A stretch of DNA of 64,000 bases, from contig NZ_FOAX01000004.1 in assembly GCF_900109775.1 (NCBI RefSeq), positions 1 to 64,000 on the forward strand. Direction: 5' to 3'. A model generated the notes under the pieces. The model worked only from the letters and a program-made list of their open reading frames with translations, was not told where the DNA came from and did no database searches. This stretch comes from Pseudoxanthomonas sp. GM95 (GTDB lineage Bacteria; Pseudomonadota; Gammaproteobacteria; Xanthomonadales; Xanthomonadaceae). How positions within the stretch are numbered: the first letter of the stretch is position 1; each line of letters begins with the position of its first letter. Of the stretch, positions 27,477-36,342 are shown in pieces. The translations under genes and the position numbers were made by a program.

Positions 27477-28337
27477 ATGACCGACAACGCTTCCTGGTTC
27501 ATCGAACACTTCCAGCCCACCGGCTCGGCGATCGGCTTCCGCCTGAAGGGCAAGCTGGACGAAGTGCAGTCTCCGTTCCAGAAAATCGAGATCTACGACA
27601 GCACCGACTGGGGCAAGTTGATGGTGATCGACGGCGCGATGATGCTGACCACCAAGGACAACTTCTTCTATCACGAGATGATCAGCCACCCGGTGCTGTT
27701 CACCCACCCGGCGCCCAAGCGCGTGGTGATCATCGGCGGCGGCGACTGCGGCACGCTGCGCGAAGTGCTCAAGCACCCGGGCGTTGAAAGCGCCACCCAG
27801 TGCGACATCGACGAGCAGGTCACGCGCATGGCCGAGAAGTATTTCCCCGAGTTGTGCGAGTCCAACGGCGACGCACGCGCCGAGCTGCTGTTCGACGACG
27901 GCGTGGCCTACATGGCCAATTGCCCGGCCGGCAGCGTGGACGTGGTGATCGTGGACTCCACCGATCCGGTCGGCCCGGCCGAAGGCCTGTTCAACAAGGC
28001 GTTCTTCGAGAGCTGCTTCAAGGCGCTCAAGCCCGACGGCCTGCTGGTGCAGCAGTCCGAATCGCCGCTGGCCCTGTTGGACCTGATCAAGGACATGCGC
28101 GCGGAAATGGGCAAGGCCGGCTTCCAGTCGTTCAAGACCCTGCCCTTCCCGCAGCCGTGCTACCCGACCGGCTGGTGGAGCGTGACCATCGCCTCGAAGG
28201 ACGCGGGCAAGGATTTCGCGTTCCGCCAGGCAGACTCGGCCGCCAAGGGCTTCGACACGCTGTACTACACCGCGCCGCTGCACACCGGCGTGCTGGTGTC
28301 GCCGCCGTTCGTGGCCAAGGCGCTGGGCGAAGCCTGA
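27477..28337 (+). CDS. speE: Polyamine aminopropyltransferase (spermidine synthase)
   Basis: Transfers aminopropyl from decarboxylated S-adenosylmethionine to putrescine. The 286 residues match bacterial SpeE. The nucleotide loop GGGDCGTLREV is near residue 83, the DDG loop LFDDGVAY near 140, and the catalytic aspartate in VIVDSTDPVGPAEG near 160. The ATG at 27477 is the family start; the frame upstream is within the repeat. It is divergent from speA, with which it forms a polyamine pair, and ends at a strong terminator. Confidence 0.95.
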   Translation: MTDNASWFIEHFQPTGSAIGFRLKGKLDEVQSPFQKIEIYDSTDWGKLMVIDGAMMLTTKDNFFYHEMISHPVLFTHPAPKRVVIIGGGDCGTLREVLKHPGVESATQCDIDEQVTRMAEKYFPELCESNGDARAELLFDDGVAYMANCPAGSVDVVIVDSTDPVGPAEGLFNKAFFESCFKALKPDGLLVQQSESPLALLDLIKDMRAEMGKAGFQSFKTLPFPQPCYPTGWWSVTIASKDAGKDFAFRQADSAAKGFDTLYYTAPLHTGVLVSPPFVAKALGEA

Positions 28338-28368
28338 CGCTGCGGCCTTCACGGGCCAGCCTGAAACC

Positions 28369-28401
28369 AAAGCCGCGCGGGTCATGCCGCGCGGCTTTTT
28401 T
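28369..28401 (+). terminator. Rho-independent terminator of speE
   Basis: AAGCCGCGCGG (28370-28380) pairs with CCGCGCGGCTT (28387-28397) over a 6-base loop, followed by a T-run to 28401. Confidence 0.85.
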
Positions 28402-28447
28402 CATGGCGCACGTCCCTGTGCGCCACCCTACGGGCGGCTTGGCCGTG

Positions 28448-28472
28448 AAAAACGGCTGTCCTGCCGTTTTTT
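28448..28472. terminator. Second A/T-flanked hairpin before glpQ
   Basis: AAAAACGGC (28448-28456) pairs with GCCGTTTTT (28463-28471), giving a hairpin with A and T tails on both strands. Another hairpin, GCGCAC/GTGCGC, lies at 28405-28422. Together they fill the 261-base gap between speE and glpQ; no gene is seen there. Confidence 0.5.
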
Positions 28473-28598
28473 CATGCCTGCAGATTCGGCACGGTCAGCC
28501 GCGGCCGCGATGTCATGCCCTTGCCTTCGGCCCGCGCGAGACTGCAAGGTCATGAAGGTGCCGTCCGGCATGGATGGCACCCGTTTTGAGGAGACTGC

Positions 28599-29708
28599 AT
28601 GATCCGTTCGACCTTGTTGCTGGTGGCCTGCATGGGCGCGACTTTTTCTACCACGACTTCGGCGCAGGACCTGCGCCCGCTGCCGAGCGACACGCCGCTG
28701 GTGATCGGCCATCGCGGCGCCAGCGCGCTGCGCCCCGAGCACACGCTGGCCTCCTATGCGAAAGCCATCGAAGACGGCGCCGACTTCATCGAGCCCGACC
28801 TGGTCTCCACCAAGGACGGCGCGCTGGTGTCGCGCCACGAGAACGAGATCGGCGGCACCACCGATGTGGCCGCGCATCCTGAGTTCGCTGCGCGCAAGAC
28901 CACCAAGACCATCGACGGCCATGCCATCGAAGGCTGGTTCACCGAAGACTTCACCCTGGCCGAGCTGAAGACGCTGCGCGCCCGCGAGCGCCTGCCCGAG
29001 CTGCGCGGCACGGCGTTCGACGGCCAGTTCCAGATCGTGACGCTGGACGAGATCATCGACTTTGCCGCCGCCGAGGCCGCCGCGCGCGGCCGCGTCATCG
29101 GGATCATTCCCGAGATCAAGCATCCGACCTACTTCCAGCAGCACGGTCTGGCGATGGAAGCCAAGGTACTGGCCACGCTGCAGGCGCACGCCTACACGCG
29201 CACCGCGCCGGTGGTGATCCAGTCCTTCGAGGTGGCCAACCTCAAGCAGCTGCACACGCTGCTGGGCACCACACATCCCAACATCAAACTGCTGCAGCTC
29301 ACCAGCGCGCCGGATGAAAAGCCCGGCGACGTGCTCGCGGCCGGCGGCAGCCAGACCTACGCCCAGATCCTCAGCGCCAAGGGCCTGCGCGAGGTCGCCA
29401 CCTACGCGCAGATCCTGGGGCCGAGCCTCCGCAGCATCATTCCGCTCGATGCCCAGCAGCAGCTCGGCAAGCCCACTGCGGTGGTGCGCGATGCACATGC
29501 GGCTGGCCTGCAGGTGCAGCCTTACACCTTCCGCCCCGAGAACTATTTTCTGCCCAAGGACAAGCGCGAGGGCGACGCGCCGGCCACGCGCCATGAGGCT
29601 GGCAGCATCGCCGAGATGCGTGCGTTCCTTGATGCCGGCGTCGATGGCTTCTTCACCGATGACCCGGCGCTGGGCCGTGCCGCAGTGGATGGCTGGCGCA
29701 AGCCCTGA
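28599..29708 (+). CDS. glpQ: Periplasmic glycerophosphodiester phosphodiesterase
   Basis: Hydrolyses glycerophosphodiesters to glycerol-3-phosphate and an alcohol. The 369-residue protein has a signal peptide (residues 1-22, ending TSA). The GDPD catalytic motifs are HRGASALRPEHTLASY (about residue 38, with both histidines), DFIEPDLVSTKDG (about 62, metal ligands) and the later IPEIKHPTY. The length is that of the GlpQ/periplasmic form. GAGGAG lies 5 bases before the ATG at 28599. A TonB-dependent receptor gene follows in the same direction, so uptake of a phosphodiester or its product across the outer membrane is a reasonable inference. Confidence 0.92.
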   Translation: MIRSTLLLVACMGATFSTTTSAQDLRPLPSDTPLVIGHRGASALRPEHTLASYAKAIEDGADFIEPDLVSTKDGALVSRHENEIGGTTDVAAHPEFAARKTTKTIDGHAIEGWFTEDFTLAELKTLRARERLPELRGTAFDGQFQIVTLDEIIDFAAAEAAARGRVIGIIPEIKHPTYFQQHGLAMEAKVLATLQAHAYTRTAPVVIQSFEVANLKQLHTLLGTTHPNIKLLQLTSAPDEKPGDVLAAGGSQTYAQILSAKGLREVATYAQILGPSLRSIIPLDAQQQLGKPTAVVRDAHAAGLQVQPYTFRPENYFLPKDKREGDAPATRHEAGSIAEMRAFLDAGVDGFFTDDPALGRAAVDGWRKP

Positions 29709-29803
29709 TCCACTGCGTGTCGCATCGCGCGTGCTGGGTGCAGGCAGCACGCGCGATCTGCAGGGTTCTCATCAGGAATCGATACATCGTGCGCGCGAAA
29801 TCG

Positions 29804-29822
29804 ACATCGCGTCACGCGATGT
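29804..29822. promoter_or_regulatory. Palindrome upstream of the TonB-dependent receptor gene
   Basis: ACATCGCG (29804-29811) and CGCGATGT (29815-29822) form a perfect 8-bp inverted repeat with a 3-base centre. No T-run follows, so an operator is more likely than a terminator. The rest of the 226-base glpQ-receptor gap shows no feature I can name. Confidence 0.35.
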
Positions 29823-29934
29823 GACATTGCCGCGCATTTCGTAAAGAACCTTTCATCTTTCGTGGTCATGGTGTGGCCGCGCGCAACGCATCTGCGAGGT
29901 CGTGCGCGCCTTCCCCCATTCACCACGGAACACC

Positions 29935-32238
29935 ATGCACATCCGCACCCTCACGGTCGCGGTGTCGCTCGCCCTGTGCGCAGCGAACGCCCACGCCGGC
30001 AACGCCCTCGACGACACCACGGCCGCTGTGCCGGCCGACGCCGCCAGCAGCACCGCCACCACGCTCGATAGCGTCTCGGTCATCGGCGCCGGTGAAACCC
30101 GCCAGGTGCAGCGCATCAGCGAGGTGGACAAGCAGGTGCTGCCGCCAGGCACCAGCGGCCAGAAGATCCTCAATCGCCTGCCGGGCGTGTCCGTGCAGTC
30201 CAACGATGCGTTCGGAGCCAATGAGGAATCGCAGACCATCAGCCTGCGAGGCTTCGACAAGAGCCGCCTGGGCTACACGATGGATGGCATCCCGCTGGGC
30301 GATAACAGCTACGGCAATTACAACGGCCTGAGCATTGCCCGTGCGCTGATCCCGGAGAACCTGGCCGGCGCCGAACTGTCCGAAGGCATCGGTTCGCTGG
30401 GCGTGGCCTCGACCAGCAACCTGGGCGGCACGATCCAGTATTTCTCGCAGGACCCGGCCACCGAATTCGGCGGCCGCGTGCAGCAGACCATCGGCAGCGA
30501 CCACGAGAACCGCACCTTCGTCCGCGTGGACACCGGCGACCACAACGGCTTTGCCGCCTATGTGTCCGGCGTGCACCAGGACGCGGACATGTGGACCGCG
30601 CCCCGCCAGAACCAGACCACCAAGCAGTTCAACGCCAAGGCGGTGTGGAACGTGGGCGACAACCGCTTCGGCGCATTCGTCGCGACCTCGCGCGTGAGCC
30701 AGGCCAACTACGCCTCGCTGTCCAAGAGCGGGCTGGCGCGCGGGCTGGGCTGGGACTGGAATCTGTATGCACCGGACTGGGACCGCGCCGTGGCCGCGGC
30801 CTATTGCGCGCCGGCGACCTACGATGCGGCGCAGTGCGCCTTCACCGGCGGCGTCAACAGCATCGACGATGCGTACTACCAGTCGCGCGCCCTGCGTGAC
30901 GACAACCTGTACTCACTCGATGGCGACATCGCCCTGGGCGACGCGCGCCTGAAAGTGATGGCCTACCACCACGAGAACCGCGGCCAAGGCCACTGGTGGG
31001 CGCCGGGCCAGGCCTCCAACCCGGGCACTGATGAAGCACTGCCGATCTCGATCCGCTCCACCAACTACACCATCAACCGCACCGGCATGACCGCCGCGCT
31101 GACCTGGCAGTGGGGCATCCACGCGCTGGAGGCGGGCTTCTGGTACGAGTACAACGACCACAACGTCGAGCGCAATTTCTACTACGTCACCGGCCCGTTC
31201 GTGGACGACTTCTATGTCAACAACCCGGACCGCCGCCTGTTCGACCAGGATTTCGCCATTCACACGCGCCAGTTCTACGTGCAGGATCGGATGAAGTTTC
31301 TCGATGACCGCCTGACCGTGGACGTGGGCTTCAAGAGCCCGCGCACCGAAATGGAAGCAGCGTCCAAGGCCGGCACCGAAACCTCGCTGGCCAGCGGCAC
31401 GCTGGTGGCCAAGGAATCGATCCTGCCGCAGGCCGGCGTGGGCTTCAGCATCAACAAGGCCAACGAAGTCTTTGCCTCGTATGCCGAGAACATCGCGGCC
31501 TTCGTCGGCGGCGGCAGCGGTGGCCCGCTGCAGGTCTCGCCGGAGTCCTTCGCTGCCGCGGCCGGGCTCGAGCCGGAGAAGTCACGCACACTGGAAGCGG
31601 GCTGGCGTAACTTCGGCGAGAAATACCAGGCCTCGCTCGCCGTGTACCACGTGATCTTCAACAACCGCCTGCTCTCGCTCAATCCGTGTTCGAGCATCGA
31701 AGTGGGCACGCGGCCGGAGTGCGTGACCCAGTTCGTCAACGTCGGCTCGGTCAAGAGCAACGGTGCCGAGCTGACCCTGATCCTCAAGCCGGTCGAAGGC
31801 CTGGAGTGGTACAACGCGCTGTCCTGGAACAGGACCACCTACGAGGACAACTACATCGCCGGCGGCGTCGAAGTGCCGGTGGCCGGCAAGATCACCGTCG
31901 ATACGCCGCAGCAGATGGCGTCGAGTGAACTCACCTGGCGCCGCGACAACTTCAACGTGAGCCTGCGCGGCAAGTACACCGGCAAGCGCTACTACACCTA
32001 CACCAATGACCAGTCGGTGCCGGGCGTGACCACGTTCGATTTCGGCGCCGGCTACGACTTCGGTGAAGGCCTGGGCCTGCGCAACGTCAACGTCGCCTTG
32101 AACGTGACCAACCTCACCGACAAGCGTTACGCCGCTCAGATCAGTTCCACCGCCGCAGCCGATCCCAACGGCACGCTGTATGCGATCCACGCCAGCGCGC
32201 CGCGCCAGATCTTCCTGACCTTCGGCGCCGAGTTCTAA
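29935..32238 (+). CDS. TonB-dependent outer-membrane receptor
   Basis: Predicted 22-strand beta-barrel of 767 residues with a signal peptide (residues 1-21, ending AHA). A TonB-box-like segment (LDSVSVIGAG, about 42-51) comes first, then the plug domain (LNRLPGVSVQ, ISLRGFDKSRL, YTMDGIPLGD, TSNLGGTIQY) and a barrel that ends in the family's terminal aromatic pattern, IFLTFGAEF. The substrate is unknown. The position 226 bases after glpQ suggests a phosphorus- or glycerol-linked compound, but siderophore or other receptors look the same. The ATG at 29935 is chosen because a signal peptide starts there. Confidence 0.9.
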   Translation: MHIRTLTVAVSLALCAANAHAGNALDDTTAAVPADAASSTATTLDSVSVIGAGETRQVQRISEVDKQVLPPGTSGQKILNRLPGVSVQSNDAFGANEESQTISLRGFDKSRLGYTMDGIPLGDNSYGNYNGLSIARALIPENLAGAELSEGIGSLGVASTSNLGGTIQYFSQDPATEFGGRVQQTIGSDHENRTFVRVDTGDHNGFAAYVSGVHQDADMWTAPRQNQTTKQFNAKAVWNVGDNRFGAFVATSRVSQANYASLSKSGLARGLGWDWNLYAPDWDRAVAAAYCAPATYDAAQCAFTGGVNSIDDAYYQSRALRDDNLYSLDGDIALGDARLKVMAYHHENRGQGHWWAPGQASNPGTDEALPISIRSTNYTINRTGMTAALTWQWGIHALEAGFWYEYNDHNVERNFYYVTGPFVDDFYVNNPDRRLFDQDFAIHTRQFYVQDRMKFLDDRLTVDVGFKSPRTEMEAASKAGTETSLASGTLVAKESILPQAGVGFSINKANEVFASYAENIAAFVGGGSGGPLQVSPESFAAAAGLEPEKSRTLEAGWRNFGEKYQASLAVYHVIFNNRLLSLNPCSSIEVGTRPECVTQFVNVGSVKSNGAELTLILKPVEGLEWYNALSWNRTTYEDNYIAGGVEVPVAGKITVDTPQQMASSELTWRRDNFNVSLRGKYTGKRYYTYTNDQSVPGVTTFDFGAGYDFGEGLGLRNVNVALNVTNLTDKRYAAQISSTAAADPNGTLYAIHASAPRQIFLTFGAEF

Positions 32239-32261
32239 GCGTCATCGCCATGCGAAACACG

Positions 32262-32292
32262 CAACGGGGCGCGGAACTACCGCGCCCCGTTG
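32262..32292. terminator. Strong hairpin after the receptor gene
   Basis: A perfect 13-bp stem (32262-32274 with 32280-32292) and a 5-base loop lie between two convergent stops, so it can serve both genes. The run of T residues is short. Confidence 0.7.
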
Positions 32293-32309
32293 TCGTTTCG
32301 GGCGCGTGC

Positions 32310-32909
32310 TTACATGCGGCCGAGCACTTCGGCCTTCTTCGCGTCGTATTCGCCCTGGCTGATCAGGCCCGCATCGAGCAGCTGCTTGAGCTTGCCGAGC
32401 ACCTGCATCGGGTCGTCCGCCGCCGACGCGGCAGGCGCGGGCGGTGTACCGGGCGCGGGCGCATGCAGCACCACGCCACCGGCCGAGGCGCGAAGCTTTT
32501 CCAGCTCGACCTGGCGGCGCTTTTCGTAGGCCTGCTCCTCCACCCCTTGTGCATAGGCGTAGACCCGGCGCGCCTGGCGCTTGGGCAGGCTGTCGACCTG
32601 GATCGCCTGGCCATCGACGGTCTTGCAGACGATGGTCGCGCCGACCATCTGCTCGCTCATATGCACGTCGGCCACTTCCCGCCAGGGGAAGTCCTGGAAA
32701 TCCATCCCCATCAACCGCGGCCGCACGATGATCAGCCGACGGCTGGTCAACACGATCGCGTCGGGCGAGATGTTCACCACCAGCTTCTTCTGCACGGCGA
32801 TGTAGTCCACCGTTTCGTCCGCGGACAGCAGTTGCTGGATCTTGGGCAACAGCTTGGTGACGGCGGCTTCGTCCTGCTCGTCACTGAGCAGTTCGGCGAT
32901 CGGGCGCAT
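32310..32909 (-). CDS. PH-domain and SHOCT-domain protein
   Basis: A 199-residue cytoplasmic-looking protein. A bacterial PH-like domain (about residues 35-115, with AVQKKLVVNISPDAIVLTSRRLIIV in shortened form LTSRRLIIVRP) is followed by a charged helix, a proline/alanine linker and a C-terminal SHOCT motif (LKQLLDAGLISQGEYDAKKAEVL, in short form LLDAGLISQGEYDAKK). Both domains mediate membrane or protein contacts; the function is unknown. The ATG at 32909 has GGAG upstream; the longer open frame runs antisense to the kinase gene and is not used. Confidence 0.75.
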   Translation of the reverse strand: MRPIAELLSDEQDEAAVTKLLPKIQQLLSADETVDYIAVQKKLVVNISPDAIVLTSRRLIIVRPRLMGMDFQDFPWREVADVHMSEQMVGATIVCKTVDGQAIQVDSLPKRQARRVYAYAQGVEEQAYEKRRQVELEKLRASAGGVVLHAPAPGTPPAPAASAADDPMQVLGKLKQLLDAGLISQGEYDAKKAEVLGRM

Positions 32910-33071
32910 GGGCAGCTCCAGTAGGCAAACCTCGACCCTAGACCAACGGCGCCCGCGATCGCCATGGGCCGGCTGAATGGCTGCGCCAAGGTGGCGAATA
33001 ACAAGAGTTACCGCCCGAGCGACGATCAGCACGGCTGGCGGAACACTCTGTACGGGGTCGGCAGGTACCCC

Positions 33072-33116
33072 ATGTCGGAAATTCGTTACATCCTGATGTC
33101 GGAAAGACGTTAGAAT
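33072..33116 (+). promoter_or_regulatory. Candidate promoter with direct repeats, upstream of the kinase gene
   Basis: TTACAT (33087-33092), 18 bases, TAGAAT (33111-33116). Two direct repeats, ATGTCGGAAATTCGTTA (33072-33088) and ATGTCGGAAAGACGTTA (33096-33112), are 24 bases apart and cover this promoter. A palindrome ACATC-CT-GATGT (33088-33099) links them. A bound regulator is likely but unidentified. Confidence 0.4.
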
Positions 33117-33206
33117 TGTTTGCCGATACAACAAGTTCAGTAATTGAGTGCCGCCCTTGCTGCCGTGCTTCACCCGGACCCGCAACCGCCGCACGCCTGC
33201 TCTCCC

Positions 33207-33866
33207 ATGAATACCGCCCTGCTCCCCTTTCATCCCGGCGCCCGTCTGCCGGCCACGGCCAAGCTGCTCAAGCGCGGCGAGCGTGTGCTCGAGCCCGACG
33301 TCTACGTCACCCCGTACGAGGGCCGCCCGGTCGTGGTGAAGGACTACCGCCGCTACGCCGGCACGCCGATGGCGCTGCTGGCGCGCCTGCTGGTCTGGCG
33401 TGAGGCCAAGATGCTCAAGCACCTGCAGGGCTGGCGCCACGCGCCGATGCTGCTGGGCACGGCCGGCGGCCTGCTGTTGGGCATGGAGTTCATTTCCGGC
33501 ACCGCACTCGGTGGCGAAGCCGTGGATACCGGCAAGGCCGTGTTCCGCCAGCTGCGCGCCCTGATCGCCCAGCTGCACGCAGCAGGCATCACCCACAACG
33601 ACCTGCACAGCTCCAACCTGATGGTCAGCGGCGGCACCCTGGTGCTGCTGGACTACGCCTCGGCCATGCGCCTGCCGCGCTGGATGATGCGCCTGCCGCT
33701 GCTGCGCGAGCTGCGTCGTTCGGACCTGGCCAATGCGCTGAAGATCCAGGCACGCCTGACCGGTCGCAAGATCACCGGCCGCCGCGCCGACGTGGTCGCC
33801 CAGCGCGGCTGGGTCACCACGGTCCGCACCGGCTGGAAGCGCTTCTACGCCTGGAGCAAGGCCTGA
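33207..33866 (+). CDS. RIO/lipopolysaccharide-kinase-like protein kinase
   Basis: A 219-residue compact kinase-fold protein. An N-terminal lysine (VVVKDYRRY, about residue 46) fits the ATP-binding lysine, HNDLHSSNLM (about 130) is the catalytic loop, and VLLDYASA (about 148) replaces the DFG metal loop. This pattern is shared by RIO kinases, KdkA/WaaP-type LPS kinases and small ABC1-like proteins; the substrate, sugar or protein, is not clear. The ATG at 33207 is chosen by homologous length. The 297 bases upstream hold only the repeat-bearing promoter. Confidence 0.75.
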   Translation: MNTALLPFHPGARLPATAKLLKRGERVLEPDVYVTPYEGRPVVVKDYRRYAGTPMALLARLLVWREAKMLKHLQGWRHAPMLLGTAGGLLLGMEFISGTALGGEAVDTGKAVFRQLRALIAQLHAAGITHNDLHSSNLMVSGGTLVLLDYASAMRLPRWMMRLPLLRELRRSDLANALKIQARLTGRKITGRRADVVAQRGWVTTVRTGWKRFYAWSKA

Positions 33867-34039
33867 TCGTCCCCGCGCCGGCCACACGCCGGCGTTGCGC
33901 CGCATGGCGTGCATCCGTTCCAATGTGACCCTTGCGCCGCGCGCGGCTTCGGAATTTTCCGAGGGTCCGACGCGGATTCCGCCGATGGCCGCGCCGCAAC
34001 CTGCGTGCGAGCCTTGCGGTCACCCACGGGAGACGCCCG

Positions 34040-34294
34040 ATGATCGATTTGAACCCCATTGACGACCTGGCGCGCCGCCTGAGCGAACTGGTGCCGCCGG
34101 GCCTGCGCGAATCGCGCGAGGACCTGCAGCGCACCTTCAAGAGCGCCCTGCAGTCCGGTCTGTCGCGGCTGGACCTGGTCACGCGCGAGGAGTTCGACGT
34201 GCAGCGCGCCGTGCTGCTGCGCACCCGCGAGAAGCTCGACGCGCTGGAGCGCGAGCTGGCCGCCCTGGAAGCGCGCACCACCCCGCGCAGCTAA
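34040..34294 (+). CDS. ubiK: Ubiquinone biosynthesis accessory factor UbiK
   Basis: An 84-residue coiled-coil protein of the YqiC/BMFP family. It has the expected order: a short N-terminal helix (MIDLNPIDDLARRLSELVP), the conserved VTREEFDVQRAVLLRTREKL segment near residue 47, and a leucine-rich coiled coil to the end. UbiK supports aerobic ubiquinone synthesis, probably by bridging Ubi proteins and lipid. The ATG at 34040 is the family start. comM follows after 33 bases, an order common in xanthomonads. Confidence 0.88.
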   Translation: MIDLNPIDDLARRLSELVPPGLRESREDLQRTFKSALQSGLSRLDLVTREEFDVQRAVLLRTREKLDALERELAALEARTTPRS

Positions 34295-34327
34295 TCCCTC
34301 GCCCATCGGCGGACAAGGAGTGTCCCC

Positions 34328-35842
34328 ATGAGTCTTGCCCTGGTGCACAGCCGTGCGCGGGCCGGCGTCCACGCGCCAGGCGTGCAGGTCGAAGTCCATC
34401 TGTCCGGCGGCCTGCCGTCGACCCAGATCGTCGGCCTGCCCGAAGCCGCCGTGCGCGAAAGCCGCGACCGCGTGCGTGCCGCGATCCTGTGCGCGCAGTT
34501 CGAATTCCCCGCGCGTCGCATCACCGTCAACCTGGCCCCGGCCGACCTGCCCAAGGACGGCGGGCGTTTCGACCTGCCGATTGCGCTCGGCATCCTGGCC
34601 GCCAGTGGACAGATCGATCGCCAGGCGCTGGCCGACTGGGAATTCCTCGGCGAACTCGGTCTGACCGGCGAGCTGCGCCCGGTCGATGGCGTGCTGCCGG
34701 CGGTGCTGGCCGCAGCCGCCAACGGGCGCCGGCTGGTGGTGCCGCTGGCCAATGGCGGCGAAGCGGCGCTGGTCCGCGACGGCGGCGCCTGCACCGCACG
34801 GACCCTGCTGGAGGTCTGCGCGATGCTCTCCGGCGCCCGCGCGCCAACGCCCGCCGAAGCGGGCGACACGACCGAAGCGCCGATGCCCGACCTGTGCGAT
34901 GTGCGCGGCCAGCTGCATGCGCGGCGTGCGCTGGAGGTGGCGGCAGCGGGCGGGCATCACCTGCTTTTTGTCGGGAGCCCTGGCTGTGGCAAGACGCTGC
35001 TCGCCTCGCGCCTGCCCGGCATCCTGCCGCTTTCGACCGAGGCAGAAGCGCTGGAAAGCGCGGCCGTTGCCTCGGTCAGCGGGCGCGGCCTGGATCCTGC
35101 GCGCTGGCGCCAGCGGCCGTTTCGCTCGCCGCACCACACCGCCAGCGCCGTGGCGCTGGTGGGCGGTGGCGCGCAGCCGCGGCCCGGCGAAATTTCCTTG
35201 GCGCACAACGGTGTGCTGTTCCTCGATGAACTCACCGAGTGGGATCGCCGTGCGCTGGAAGTGCTGCGCGAGCCGCTGGAGTCCGGCGCAGTGACCGTGT
35301 CGCGTGCGGCGCGCAGCGCGGAATTTCCGGCGCGCTTCCAATTGGTCGCCGCGATGAATCCTTGCCCCTGCGGCTGGGCCGGCGATGTCAGCGGGCGCTG
35401 CCGCTGCAGCGCCGACGTGGTGACGCGTTATCGCAATAAGATTTCTGGACCGCTGCTGGATCGCATCGACCTGCAGATCGAGGTGCCGCGCGTGCCGCCG
35501 CAGGACCTGCGTCCCGATGCGCCCGCCGGCGAATCCAGCGCCGCGGTCCGCGCGCGGGTCGAGGCGGCGCGGCAGCGCCAGATCGCGCGCAGCGGCCTGC
35601 TCAATGCGCGCCTCGGGCACGCGCAGACCTTCGCCTGCTGCCGGCTCACGGCGCAGGACCAGGCGCTGCTGGAACGGGCCATCGACAAGCTGCAGCTGTC
35701 CGCGCGTGCGATGCAGCGCACCCTGCGTGTGGCGCGCACGATCGCCGACCTGGCCGGCGCCGATGACATCGCCACCGCGCATCTCACTGAAGCCCTGGGC
35801 TACCGGCGCATGGAACCACGCAGCGCCGCACACGCGGCCTGA
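34328..35842 (+). CDS. comM: YifB/ComM family magnesium-chelatase-like AAA+ ATPase
   Basis: A 504-residue AAA+ ATPase. The N-terminal ChlI-like domain (residues 1-170) is followed by the ATPase core with Walker A GSPGCGKT (about 217) and Walker B VLFLDEL (about 298), and a C-terminal Mg-chelatase domain ending VARTIADLAGA. In Vibrio and others ComM is a helicase that helps branch migration during natural transformation. AAGGAG lies 7 bases upstream of the ATG at 34328. Confidence 0.93.
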   Translation: MSLALVHSRARAGVHAPGVQVEVHLSGGLPSTQIVGLPEAAVRESRDRVRAAILCAQFEFPARRITVNLAPADLPKDGGRFDLPIALGILAASGQIDRQALADWEFLGELGLTGELRPVDGVLPAVLAAAANGRRLVVPLANGGEAALVRDGGACTARTLLEVCAMLSGARAPTPAEAGDTTEAPMPDLCDVRGQLHARRALEVAAAGGHHLLFVGSPGCGKTLLASRLPGILPLSTEAEALESAAVASVSGRGLDPARWRQRPFRSPHHTASAVALVGGGAQPRPGEISLAHNGVLFLDELTEWDRRALEVLREPLESGAVTVSRAARSAEFPARFQLVAAMNPCPCGWAGDVSGRCRCSADVVTRYRNKISGPLLDRIDLQIEVPRVPPQDLRPDAPAGESSAAVRARVEAARQRQIARSGLLNARLGHAQTFACCRLTAQDQALLERAIDKLQLSARAMQRTLRVARTIADLAGADDIATAHLTEALGYRRMEPRSAAHAA

Positions 35843-35893
35843 CGCCTCGCGCGGCGTAGCATCGAACGCAGCGCATCCCGCACGAGGCCCGCC

Positions 35894-36331
35894 ATGTCAT
35901 CGCCGTCCTTCGATCCACATGCCACGACCGTGCACGCGCAGTGCCTGTGCGGTGCCGTGCAGCTCGATGCGAAGCTGCCGAGCCTGTGGCTGTCGCACTG
36001 CCATTGCCAACGCTGCCAGCGCGCGCACGGTTCGGCGTTCGTCACCTGGGTCGGCCTGGAGGCCGCGCACTGCGAGGTGCGCGATCCGCAGGGTTTTCTG
36101 CGCTGGTACCTGGCCGAAACGCAGGCCGAGCGCGGCTTCTGCACGCACTGCGGCTCGACGCTGTTCTTCCGCTCGCCGCGCTGGCCGGGCGAACTGCACG
36201 TGGTCGTCGCCAACCTCACCACGCGGCTGGATCGCGCGCCGCAGGTGCACACGCACTGGGAAACGCACGTGGACTGGTGCGCGATCGACCCGAACGATGG
36301 CCTGCCGCGCAGGCGCTCCGAAGACGCCTGA
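35894..36331 (+). CDS. GFA family (glutathione-dependent formaldehyde-activating-like) protein
   Basis: A 145-residue zinc-binding protein of the GFA fold. The cysteine pairs are in order: CLCGAVQLD (about 16), CHCQRCQRAHG (about 37) and FCTHCGSTLFF (about 82). Despite the name, most members have no proven role with formaldehyde. It stands alone, convergent with the hydroxyacid dehydrogenase gene with 11 bases between. Confidence 0.85.
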   Translation: MSSPSFDPHATTVHAQCLCGAVQLDAKLPSLWLSHCHCQRCQRAHGSAFVTWVGLEAAHCEVRDPQGFLRWYLAETQAERGFCTHCGSTLFFRSPRWPGELHVVVANLTTRLDRAPQVHTHWETHVDWCAIDPNDGLPRRRSEDA

Positions 36332-36342
36332 CGCGATGGCGG

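Noticed and set aside
29844-29875. Possible Pho box before the TonB-dependent receptor
   Set aside because: Two TCAT-containing half-sites occur, but 13 bases apart instead of 11 and with poor matches.
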